Of a stretch of 6,274 bases of DNA, positions 1 to 5,592 are shown piece by piece. A model generated the notes under the pieces. It had not been told where the DNA came from and made no database searches. It saw only the letters and a list, made by a program, of their open reading frames with translations. This DNA is from CAZQYB01 sp964582985 (lineage in GTDB: Bacteria; Planctomycetota; Phycisphaerae; Sedimentisphaerales; Anaerobacaceae). Where the stretch lies: NCBI GenBank assembly GCA_964582985.1, contig CAZOUM010000100.1:1-6274 (forward strand), read 5' to 3'. Position 1 is the first letter of the stretch, and each line of letters opens with the position of its first letter. The position numbers and the translations under genes are program-made.

Positions 1-560
1 TTGAAATCGGAGAGGAAAAACGGCTTGTGGTTGCCGTACAAAGGGTCAATCAAAAGCGGCATTCCGACGCTGGGTAAATGCACGCGGAGTTGATGTGTCC
101 GGCCGGTCAGGGGGTGGACGGCCAAGAGAGCAGTTGCGCCGAAATCGGCAAGCAGCTTCCAATTTGTAATTGCTTCTTTACCTTTTTTTCGCGCAATACA
201 CATAAGGCCCGGCTTCTTATTACTGTGTGCCAAAGGCAAATCGATTGTTCCTTCCCGTCCCGGGATAATGCCTCTTGCAAGAGCCAAATATGTCTTTGTA
301 ACCAGTCTCTTCTCAAAACAACTGGAAAACGCCGATTGTGTCTGGGTATTTTTAGCTAAGACCATAACGCCGGATGTGTGTTTATCGAGCCGATGGACCA
401 GGCGCAGCGTGCTGCGTATTTGCGGGCCTAACTGCTCACAAAGTATGTCAAGAAGTTCGGGCTCGCCGCTGCGGTCGGCGGTGACCGATACTCCGCTCGG
501 CTTATTGATGACAAGAATATCGTCATCCTCGTGGATTATTTCAATTTTCATTTTCGGCAT
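1..560 (-). CDS. RluA-family pseudouridine synthase (partial, 3' end outside window)
   Basis: Predicted to isomerise specific uridines in rRNA or tRNA to pseudouridine in the cytoplasm. Reading leftward from the ATG at 560-558 gives 186 open codons that leave the window without a stop. Visible landmarks are an N-terminal ILVINKPSG segment (residues 15-23), the catalytic motif HRLDKHTSG (56-64, with D59 as the expected catalytic aspartate), a KTYLALARG strand (89-97), GRTHQLRVH (153-161) and DPLYG (172-176). All are hallmarks of the RluA/RluC/RluD group. There is no room for an N-terminal S4 domain, so it resembles the short RluA-like class more than RluC/RluD, but substrate specificity cannot be read. 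The start is supported by AGAGGA six bases upstream; a second in-frame ATG at 551 (MKIE) is possible. It is divergent from the rest of the window. No frameshift is seen. Confidence 0.93.
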   Translation of the reverse strand, partial: MPKMKIEIIHEDDDILVINKPSGVSVTADRSGEPELLDILCEQLGPQIRSTLRLVHRLDKHTSGVMVLAKNTQTQSAFSSCFEKRLVTKTYLALARGIIPGREGTIDLPLAHSNKKPGLMCIARKKGKEAITNWKLLADFGATALLAVHPLTGRTHQLRVHLPSVGMPLLIDPLYGNHKPFFLSDF

Positions 561-566
561 TTGGTT

Positions 567-572
567 TCCTCT
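567..572 (-). promoter_or_regulatory. Ribosome binding site of the RluA-family gene
   Basis: On the minus strand this reads AGAGGA, six bases before the ATG at 560-558. It favours that start over the internal ATG at 551. Confidence 0.65.
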
Positions 573-586
573 TCGACAAAGCATGT

Positions 587-616
587 ATTATAGAAACTCT
601 CACCTTAAATTGCCAT
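587..616 (-). promoter_or_regulatory. Putative sigma70-type promoter for the leftward RluA-family gene
   Basis: Read on the minus strand, a perfect TATAAT lies at 592-587. An 18-base spacer separates it from ATGGCA (616-611), which matches TTGACA at four of six positions. Transcription would begin near 580, leaving a leader of about 20 nt before the ATG at 560, with the AGAGGA site inside it. This is a consensus match by eye; no start site has been measured. Confidence 0.5.
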
Positions 617-622
617 ATGTGC

Positions 623-643
623 TTGACAATCGCTACCTGTCAA
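623..643. repeat. Inverted repeat TTGACA-N9-TGTCAA in the divergent promoter region
   Basis: TTGACA (623-628) and TGTCAA (638-643) are perfect 6-bp inverted arms separated by nine bases. The left arm is also the candidate -35 element for the rightward genes. The symmetry could be a binding site for a dimeric regulator, or chance. The arms do not extend further. Confidence 0.3.
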
Positions 644-651
644 AGTAAAAG
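623..651 (+). promoter_or_regulatory. Putative promoter for the rightward gene run
   Basis: A perfect TTGACA at 623-628 is followed after 17 bases by TAAAAG (646-651), a four-of-six match to TATAAT. Transcription would begin near 658, which fits translation of the next gene from the ATG at 705 and not from the TTG at 654. The -10 is weak, so this may need an activator or may not be the real promoter. It lies back to back with the leftward promoter. Confidence 0.35.
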
Positions 652-691
652 TATTGGCAGCGAACAAAACTGTGTCAAAGTCAGTAGATTT

Positions 692-695
692 GGAG
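692..695 (+). promoter_or_regulatory. Ribosome binding site that decides the YkgJ-like start
   Basis: GGAG lies nine bases before the ATG at 705. The longer alternative, TTG at 654, has no comparable purine-rich site, so 705 is preferred. Confidence 0.55.
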
Positions 696-704
696 TTTGT
701 TGCA

Positions 705-1103
705 ATGGCGAATGAAAATCAATGTGATGGGTGTATCGCGTTGTGCTGCAGGTATTTTGCACTGCCCATTGATACGCCGGAAGATAAGGGAGATTACGAC
801 GATATAAGATGGTTTCTGTGCCATAAAGATATAACGGTGTTCGTCGATAAAGGTGACTGGTACATCAATATAAAGAACAGGTGCAAATACCTTTCTGCGA
901 AGGATAATCGCTGCAGGATATATAAGAAAAGGCCGAGGATTTGCAGGTACTACAGTCACAAGAATTGCGATTTGTCCGAGGGCGAGTATTCCTACAAGCT
1001 GCACTTCACCAGCGATAAGCAGATGGAAGAGTATATAAAGACAAAATTCGACAACAACGCAGCAAAGAAGAAGAAAAGCAAAAAGAGAAAGAAAAAGAAA
1101 TGA
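705..1103 (+). CDS. YkgJ-like cysteine-cluster protein with lysine-rich tail
   Basis: A 132-residue protein of the YkgJ/CxxCxxCC family, thought to bind zinc or an iron-sulfur centre; its biochemical role is not established. The N-terminal cluster is C7-x2-C10-x3-C14-C15, with further cysteines at 39, 60, 70, 80 and 88. The segment DNRCRIYKKRPRICRYY (67-83) matches the family's usual C-x-I-Y-x-x-R-P-x-x-C signature. The last ~16 residues (about 117-132) are almost all Lys, Arg, Ala and Ser, a disordered and very basic tail that could contact RNA or ribosomes (inference). I chose ATG 705 because of GGAG nine bases upstream and because the residues from the alternative TTG at 654 carry no family motif. 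The stop overlaps the hisS start as ATGA (1100-1103), so the two are probably translationally coupled. Confidence 0.87.
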   Translation: MANENQCDGCIALCCRYFALPIDTPEDKGDYDDIRWFLCHKDITVFVDKGDWYINIKNRCKYLSAKDNRCRIYKKRPRICRYYSHKNCDLSEGEYSYKLHFTSDKQMEEYIKTKFDNNAAKKKKSKKRKKKK

Positions 1104-2389
1104 AGATACCACCGGTAAAAGGAACGCGAGATTTTTATCCGCCGGATATGGCCCGTCGAAACTGGATAATTGACGGCTGGAAGAAGGTGTCCGTCCGCAA
1201 CGGCTTCGAGGAATATGATGGGCCGATATTTGAGTATCTAAAGATGTTTCAGATAAAGAGCGGCGATGAAATTGTCGAGCAGCTTTTTTCGCTAAAAGAC
1301 AGGGGCGGCAGAGACCTCGCGATAAGGCCGGAAATCACCCCTACGCTCGCCCGGATGGTCAACCAGCAAATCAATTCACTGCCCAGGCCGATAAAGTGGT
1401 TTTCCGTGCCGAGATTGTGCCGTGCTGAACGACCCCAGAGAGGGCGGTTTCGTGAATTCTTCCAGTGGAATATAGACATAATCGGCGTCGATGACGTGCT
1501 CGCCGACGCCGAAGTGATATTCGTTGCCTGCGATTACCTCCAGGAAGCGGGGCTGACGCCAGATGATATTGTAGTGAAGATATCCAGCCGGGAAATGCTG
1601 GCAGAGCTTTTGCTTAGCATAGGTATCGCGGAGAGCGAATTGGAACCACTTTATGCGGTGCTGGACAAGCGCAGCAAGCTGCCCAGTGACGCTTTCGAAG
1701 AAATGCTGGCGGGACAGGTTGGCGACAAAAATAAGCGTAACAAAATAATTGAGTTGATGGCCGTTGAATCCCTCGAGCAAATCAGCGATTGTTTGCAGCT
1801 TAGCGAAAAGGCAAAAGAATCGGTGGAGGAGCTGAAGCGGTTGTTCGAGCTTCTTGAGATTATGGGCGTTGCTGATTTTTGCGTGTTCGATATCGGTATA
1901 GTTAGGGGCCTAGCATATTATACGGGCATTGTATTTGAAATCTACGATAAGGCCACCGAGCTTCGAGCTATTGGGGGCGGCGGCAGATATGACGATTTAC
2001 TCAAACAGTTCGGCGGACCGGCCATAGCTGCTACAGGCTTCGGCATAGGCGATTGTGTCTTAGGGATACTGCTCGAAGAAAAGGGGCTTTTGGACGAGCA
2101 GTTAAGTTCGCCTGGGCCGGACTATTTCGTCGCCTTCACCGATAAGCAATTTTTCTCAAAGGCCATCGAGATAGCAGCCAAACTGCGAAGAGCCGGCGTG
2201 TCAGCTAATTTCGACTACAAGTCCGCCAATCTCAGCAAACAGCTCAAGCAGGCCTCCGCGCAAAATGTCAAAAAGTGCATAATCATCGGCGAGGAATTGA
2301 AAGAAAATAAGCTTGCAGTGAAAGATATGACAACAGGGAAGCAGGAACTTGTTGACTACGATAAATTTCTCGCCCAGTGCGCTGAATAG
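1100..2389 (+). CDS. hisS: Histidyl-tRNA synthetase
   Basis: Class II aminoacyl-tRNA synthetase, normally a homodimer, that charges tRNA-His with histidine in the cytoplasm using ATP. Its 429 residues match the usual family length. Visible parts are the N-terminal PVKGTRDFYP (5-14); RPEITPTLAR (76-85); motif 2, RAERPQRGRFREFFQ (108-122); the histidine-specific motif RGLAYYTG (269-276), with R269 the expected catalytic arginine; GGGGRYDDL (292-300); and the C-terminal anticodon-binding alpha/beta domain (about 340-429). Two variants stand out: Ala for Asp in the usual RGLDYY, and motif 3 reading GFGIGDCVLG (313-322) where E. coli-type enzymes have G-L-E-R. The ATG overlaps the preceding stop. 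The purine-rich tail codons of the upstream gene (about 1064-1099) probably serve as ribosome landing site. Confidence 0.97.
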   Translation: MKIPPVKGTRDFYPPDMARRNWIIDGWKKVSVRNGFEEYDGPIFEYLKMFQIKSGDEIVEQLFSLKDRGGRDLAIRPEITPTLARMVNQQINSLPRPIKWFSVPRLCRAERPQRGRFREFFQWNIDIIGVDDVLADAEVIFVACDYLQEAGLTPDDIVVKISSREMLAELLLSIGIAESELEPLYAVLDKRSKLPSDAFEEMLAGQVGDKNKRNKIIELMAVESLEQISDCLQLSEKAKESVEELKRLFELLEIMGVADFCVFDIGIVRGLAYYTGIVFEIYDKATELRAIGGGGRYDDLLKQFGGPAIAATGFGIGDCVLGILLEEKGLLDEQLSSPGPDYFVAFTDKQFFSKAIEIAAKLRRAGVSANFDYKSANLSKQLKQASAQNVKKCIIIGEELKENKLAVKDMTTGKQELVDYDKFLAQCAE

Positions 2390-2430
2390 AAAATGAAAAA
2401 GGCGAAAGGTGAGAAAGGACGGCGAACACA

Positions 2431-2838
2431 ATGGGCACTCGTTTTGACATGGTTGCAATATTCGTGAATGACCTTCAGAAGATGGTTGAGTTCTACCGAG
2501 ATGTTCTTGGAGTCGAGGTCAAAACAATCGGTGAACCTTACGCAGTATTCGAGCACGAGGGCATTGGCTTGGCCATGTTCGAGCGAGCAATCCTGCCCGA
2601 ATTCTTAGGTCAGGAACCTGCATATCCAAGTGGACTGAACGGGACCTTCGCACTGACGATAGATTTAGCTCGTTTTGAAGACGTGGATGATGAGTTTGCG
2701 CGCGTTGTTAAAGCAGGTGCAAAGCCGATTATGGAGCCTAAGGACGTGCCATGGGGACAGCGTTCGTCTATGGTCGCCGACCCAGATGGTAATTTGATAG
2801 AAATAGCATCGTGGAACGAGGGAGCAAAAGAAGACTGA
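2431..2838 (+). CDS. VOC (glyoxalase/bleomycin-resistance fold) family protein
   Basis: A 135-residue cytoplasmic protein with the paired beta-alpha-beta3 repeats of the vicinal oxygen chelate superfamily. The first half opens with FDMVAIFVNDLQKMVEFYRD (5-24), the second with a GTFALTIDL strand (71-79), and the end has the family signature PWGQRSSMVADPDGNLIEI (107-125). The usual first metal-binding His in 'DHVAI' is Met7 here, and the His expected in the second repeat strand is also absent; only E124 remains of the common ligand set. It is therefore probably not a classical metal-dependent glyoxalase I, and a small-molecule binding role is equally possible. It starts 41 nt after hisS; AAGGA at 2415-2419 lies a rather long 11 bases upstream of the ATG. 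Substrate unknown. Confidence 0.88.
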   Translation: MGTRFDMVAIFVNDLQKMVEFYRDVLGVEVKTIGEPYAVFEHEGIGLAMFERAILPEFLGQEPAYPSGLNGTFALTIDLARFEDVDDEFARVVKAGAKPIMEPKDVPWGQRSSMVADPDGNLIEIASWNEGAKED

Positions 2839-2879
2839 ATATAACGTACATTTTTCACGCAGTGTGAATCCAAGCCAAA

Positions 2880-3395
2880 ATGAAAAGTTCTTCACCCAAC
2901 CAGTACGAACGGGCCTTTGAAAATTGGCTGATTGACAATCGTATTCGGTACGTGGAGGTGGATGAAAACAAAAGGGCGGTGTTTGGCCGCTCGAATATTA
3001 AGAGCTTCGATTATCTGTTATATCCCCGCAATCAACAGATAATAATTGCTGAGCTAAAGGGGAGGTCGTTCAAGGGAACCAGTTTCGCCAAATTGGCCGG
3101 CTTTGAGTGCTGGGTCACAGCCGATGATGTCGATGGACTGGCCGGGTGGCAGCATGTTTTCGGCATGGACCACACCGCCGTTTTTGTTTTTGCCTATCGC
3201 ATAGAGAACATCGACGTCGATTTTGACGGCAGAGACGTCTATGATTTTGCGCACGATGGATATGTTTTTTTCGCTGTGAGGTTGGATGACTACCGTGCGT
3301 TTATGAAACGCCGCAGCCCCAAATGGCAGACCGTAACGCTGCCCGCCGACAAATTCCGCCAATGCGCCGTCCAAATGCAGAACTTATTATTCTGA
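2880..3395 (+). CDS. HYExAFE-like protein, possible PD-(D/E)xK nuclease fold
   Basis: A 171-residue protein. Its N-terminus has QYERAFENWL (8-17), which closely fits the 'HYExAFE' signature of a family I recall mainly from planctomycetes, with Gln in place of the His. Downstream come FDYLL (43-47, D44) and IIIAELKGRSF (54-64, E58 and K60). A conserved N-terminal glutamate, then Asp, then E-x-K on a hydrophobic strand is the layout of PD-(D/E)xK nucleases; this assignment is inference from spacing and hydrophobicity. Aromatic-rich strands follow (DHTAVFVFAY 97-106; DGYVFFAVRLDDY 126-138). No signal peptide or membrane segment is seen. The start ATG has no clear Shine-Dalgarno site and follows the VOC gene by 41 nt. 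Cellular role unknown; a DNA or RNA cleaving or binding function would fit the fold. Confidence 0.75.
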   Translation: MKSSSPNQYERAFENWLIDNRIRYVEVDENKRAVFGRSNIKSFDYLLYPRNQQIIIAELKGRSFKGTSFAKLAGFECWVTADDVDGLAGWQHVFGMDHTAVFVFAYRIENIDVDFDGRDVYDFAHDGYVFFAVRLDDYRAFMKRRSPKWQTVTLPADKFRQCAVQMQNLLF

Positions 3396-3396
3396 T

Positions 3397-3402
3397 GAGG
3401 AG
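3397..3402 (+). promoter_or_regulatory. Strong ribosome binding site of the duplicated secreted protein
   Basis: GAGGAG lies seven bases before the ATG at 3410. It decides against the longer in-frame start at 3323, which sits inside the previous gene, and against the ATG at 3395, which has no such site and would itself contain this sequence in its codons. Confidence 0.75.
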
Positions 3403-3409
3403 TAATCGG

Positions 3410-5026
3410 ATGATGTTTAATCGAACCGTTGGAGTTGCGTTTGTGTTTGCTTTAATGGCCTTCACATCACAGAAAGTATATGGCGACGTTAATGATTTGG
3501 CTGCCGAAAGTCTCAAGGTCTACAAAAAGGTGGAGGCGATTACTGCTGAAATGAAGGCGGCCACAAGTGACTTGAGTAACCGGCTGAGGGACGTCCGTTA
3601 CAGGCTTAAGTGGTTTAAGGAACCGGCTTTTGATGACAAAAAGGTAAAATACGACCTCGATAATATTAACCAATATAAAAGGTGGATAGCGACGCGTGAA
3701 GCCTATATTGAGTTAGCAAAAATTACCGATGCTAACGAACGTGCCGAACTGCTGGAGAAGTATGACGCAGACAGGAAAAGACTGCTTGCTGAAGAACTGG
3801 CAGCCGGACGGCCATTTAGGAAAAAGATAGAACTGCTAAAGGAAGAAGTCAAAGACAAAGAAGCGGCCTTTGACAAAGCTATGAAGTCTTATTGCCTTTT
3901 GCCAGGTCAGAACTATCCTGCAGTAGCTGGCACCTCTGCCGTTGCCCTGTATCACGCCGGCAGGCTTACGTACAAATGGCTGGATACTGATAGCAAGCAA
4001 CTTGCCTTGGCATGGATTACACTTAAAGACAAACCGGTGGTTAAAGAAAATGCGGAGATGCTGGATGGTACTTTTTATGTCAGTGACCATTGGCCTACCA
4101 ATATCATGGTTTGGGCCGGCTATTTTCGCATCAACTTGGTGCCACAAAAACCGGAATGGCAAGGCAGAGAAAAGATTGCCAAAATCGTCAAGGATTTCAT
4201 TGACCTCAAAGGATTGGCCAAAATTGATGCATCACGAAACGATAGTACTTTAAATGCCCTGGCTATGGGAAGTTTAGCATGTTCAAAAAAGTATGCTGCC
4301 ATTGTCAGTGAACGGCGGGAAGCGACGAAGCAATTACTTGCTGGGCGGCTTAAAGTCAAGGCTTTAATTGGTAGGTTAAGAAAGCCGCCGGCTGATAGCG
4401 ACCAGTTGAAGCGGGACAGGCAGACAATAGTGCGCTATGAGGAGGAGCTTGAGTTAGGCCAGACCCGCCTCGATATCGGCAGAATAACCGACCCAAATAA
4501 ACGAGCAGCAATGATGCGAAATCTTGAAGCTGAGAGAAAGAAGCTTGATGCTGCGAAGAGAAAAATAGCCAAGCCCTATGATGACAAAATGAAAAAACTT
4601 AAAAGTGGGCTTAAGATTAAGGAAGCGGCGTTAAACGAAGCTATGAAGAGATATTGCCTGACAGGGGGTAAAGCTTACCCGGGTGCCACTGAAATATCGA
4701 TTAAGACGACTTTCTATGAAGGTCGCACCCGTTTCATTTGGAAGGATGCTGATGGTAAATGGTTATGTAGTGCGCTGCTGGAATTGCGTAACAGGCCTGT
4801 CATACCCAAAGATGCCCGGATGCTTGATGGTCTTTACTATGTCAGCAGTAGTGCTCTCCACCTGAACTTCATCGAGGTGTGGGTGGGGAATTTTCATATT
4901 AGTTTTGGTGTGCAGAAAAAAGAATGGCTAGGAAAAGAAAAAGTCGCCGAAGTTCTCAAACAGTTCGTTGACCTCAAAGGCCTGGCGAAAATCAATGTAA
5001 CAAGAGAAGTAAAATGCGAATCATAG
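3410..5026 (+). CDS. Predicted secreted protein of two tandem ~237-residue units, function unknown
   Basis: A 538-residue protein that I do not recognise. Residues 1-25 look like a Sec signal peptide: MMFNR, then the hydrophobic core TVGVAFVFALMAF, with likely cleavage after VYG (25). No lipobox cysteine or later membrane segment is seen. The rest is two diverged copies (about 37-273 and 294-529). Each copy has a charged, probably coiled-coil helical part, containing ITDANERAELLEKYDADRKR in copy 1 and ITDPNKRAAMMRNLEAERKK in copy 2, then AMKxYCL (157-163; 411-417), then a beta-rich part with GRxxxxW, MLDGxxYVS (217-225; 471-479), VWxGxFxI (234-241; 490-497) and the ending FxDLKGLAKI. The start follows GAGGAG by seven bases. 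The 3' end overlaps rsmD by 13 nt. A role in the periplasm or envelope is inferred from the signal peptide only. Confidence 0.82.
   Translation: MMFNRTVGVAFVFALMAFTSQKVYGDVNDLAAESLKVYKKVEAITAEMKAATSDLSNRLRDVRYRLKWFKEPAFDDKKVKYDLDNINQYKRWIATREAYIELAKITDANERAELLEKYDADRKRLLAEELAAGRPFRKKIELLKEEVKDKEAAFDKAMKSYCLLPGQNYPAVAGTSAVALYHAGRLTYKWLDTDSKQLALAWITLKDKPVVKENAEMLDGTFYVSDHWPTNIMVWAGYFRINLVPQKPEWQGREKIAKIVKDFIDLKGLAKIDASRNDSTLNALAMGSLACSKKYAAIVSERREATKQLLAGRLKVKALIGRLRKPPADSDQLKRDRQTIVRYEEELELGQTRLDIGRITDPNKRAAMMRNLEAERKKLDAAKRKIAKPYDDKMKKLKSGLKIKEAALNEAMKRYCLTGGKAYPGATEISIKTTFYEGRTRFIWKDADGKWLCSALLELRNRPVIPKDARMLDGLYYVSSSALHLNFIEVWVGNFHISFGVQKKEWLGKEKVAEVLKQFVDLKGLAKINVTREVKCES
3518..4228 (+). 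repeat. Copy 1 of the internal duplication in the secreted protein
   Basis: Encodes residues 37-273. It aligns with copy 2 at a nearly constant offset of 254-256 residues: AMKSYCL versus AMKRYCL, AEMLDGTFYVS versus ARMLDGLYYVS, and KDFIDLKGLAKID versus KQFVDLKGLAKIN. DNA identity is patchy; the clearest shared run is TTGACCTCAAAGG, here at 4200-4212, so the duplication is old. Confidence 0.85.
4289..4996 (+). repeat. Copy 2 of the internal duplication in the secreted protein
   Basis: Encodes residues 294-529. It keeps the order of copy 1: helical charged part, YCL, beta-rich part, amphipathic C-terminal helix. The 13-nt run TTGACCTCAAAGG recurs at 4968-4980. A ~20-residue linker (274-293) joins the copies. 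Confidence 0.85.
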
Positions 5027-5592
5027 CCGGGTCAAAACGAGGAATGAAACTGCTCAGCCCCAAGGGTAGAGATAGTCGGCCTATTACCGACCGGGTCAAA
5101 GAGTCGCTCTTTAGCGTTCTTTACAAATATGACTTGCCGAAGGATAAAGTCGTGGCTGACTTATTCTGCGGTGTCGGCTCTCTGGGCCTGGAGGCATTGA
5201 GCAGGGGGGCTGAGTTTGTTACTTTCGTCGAGCAGGACCCGAAGGTTGTTACGATTTTGAACAGGAATATAGAAAAAGCCGCCTTCGTTAAGGAGTCAAA
5301 AGTTATAACTGCCGACGCCTTTAGGATAGGCGCACCTGTAGATTCTGACCGGCACGGGTATGACCTTATTTTTGTTGACCCGCCTTACGCCTGCACAGAA
5401 GATGTCCGGGTCGGTTCACCGCTGGGCCGACTGCTGACCTCTGTCTCGGAGCAGGTTGTACCGGAAGGCTTTGTTGTGGTCAGGACCCGCAAACGAACAG
5501 AACTGTTGGAACAATACGGCCGCCTTGACGTGATAGAACGGCGTAAGTGGGGCACAATGGCCGTAACAATATTGCAGCGGGCAGGTAAATGA
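5014..5592 (+). CDS. rsmD: 16S rRNA (guanine966-N2)-methyltransferase RsmD
   Basis: A 192-residue Rossmann-fold methyltransferase that uses S-adenosylmethionine to methylate the N2 of a guanine (G966 in E. coli numbering) in 16S rRNA during small-subunit assembly. The family signature is complete: MRIIAGSKRG at the N-terminus, RPITDRVKESLFSVL (22-36), the SAM-binding loop DLFCGVGSLGLEALSRGA (49-66), the acidic VEQD turn (72-75) and catalytic DPPY (122-125). Length is typical. The ATG lies 13 nt inside the end of the upstream secreted-protein gene; the upstream AAGAGAAG is only a modest Shine-Dalgarno site, so translational coupling is likely. Its TGA overlaps the next ATG. Confidence 0.95.
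   Translation: MRIIAGSKRGMKLLSPKGRDSRPITDRVKESLFSVLYKYDLPKDKVVADLFCGVGSLGLEALSRGAEFVTFVEQDPKVVTILNRNIEKAAFVKESKVITADAFRIGAPVDSDRHGYDLIFVDPPYACTEDVRVGSPLGRLLTSVSEQVVPEGFVVVRTRKRTELLEQYGRLDVIERRKWGTMAVTILQRAGK

Noticed and set aside
78..648. Open frames on the plus strand at 78-359 and 268-648
   Set aside because: They lie antisense to the RluA-family gene, which has all its motifs on the minus strand; their translations show no domain-like pattern.
654..704. TTG start at 654 for the YkgJ-like gene
   Set aside because: No Shine-Dalgarno site, the extra 17 residues carry no family motif, and the candidate promoter would start transcription at about 658.
681..1112. Minus-strand open frame of 143 codons across the YkgJ-like gene
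   Set aside because: Shadow of the plus-strand gene; its hydrophobic start is just the complement of the lysine-rich purine tract.
2848..2866. Small hairpin TTCAC-GCAGT-GTGAA after the VOC gene as a terminator
   Set aside because: Only a 5-bp stem, with no T-run after it; the T-run lies before it. Too weak to call, and the next gene continues in the same direction.
3323..3409. Earlier starts (3323 and 3395) for the secreted-protein gene
   Set aside because: 3323 lies within the HYExAFE-like gene and would put a polar stretch ahead of the signal peptide; GAGGAG at 3397-3402 points to the ATG at 3410.
3836..4253. Open frames in other frames inside the secreted-protein gene (3836-4162 minus, 3942-4253 plus)
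   Set aside because: The main frame has a signal peptide and a conserved duplication; these alternatives share neither and are not repeated in the second copy.
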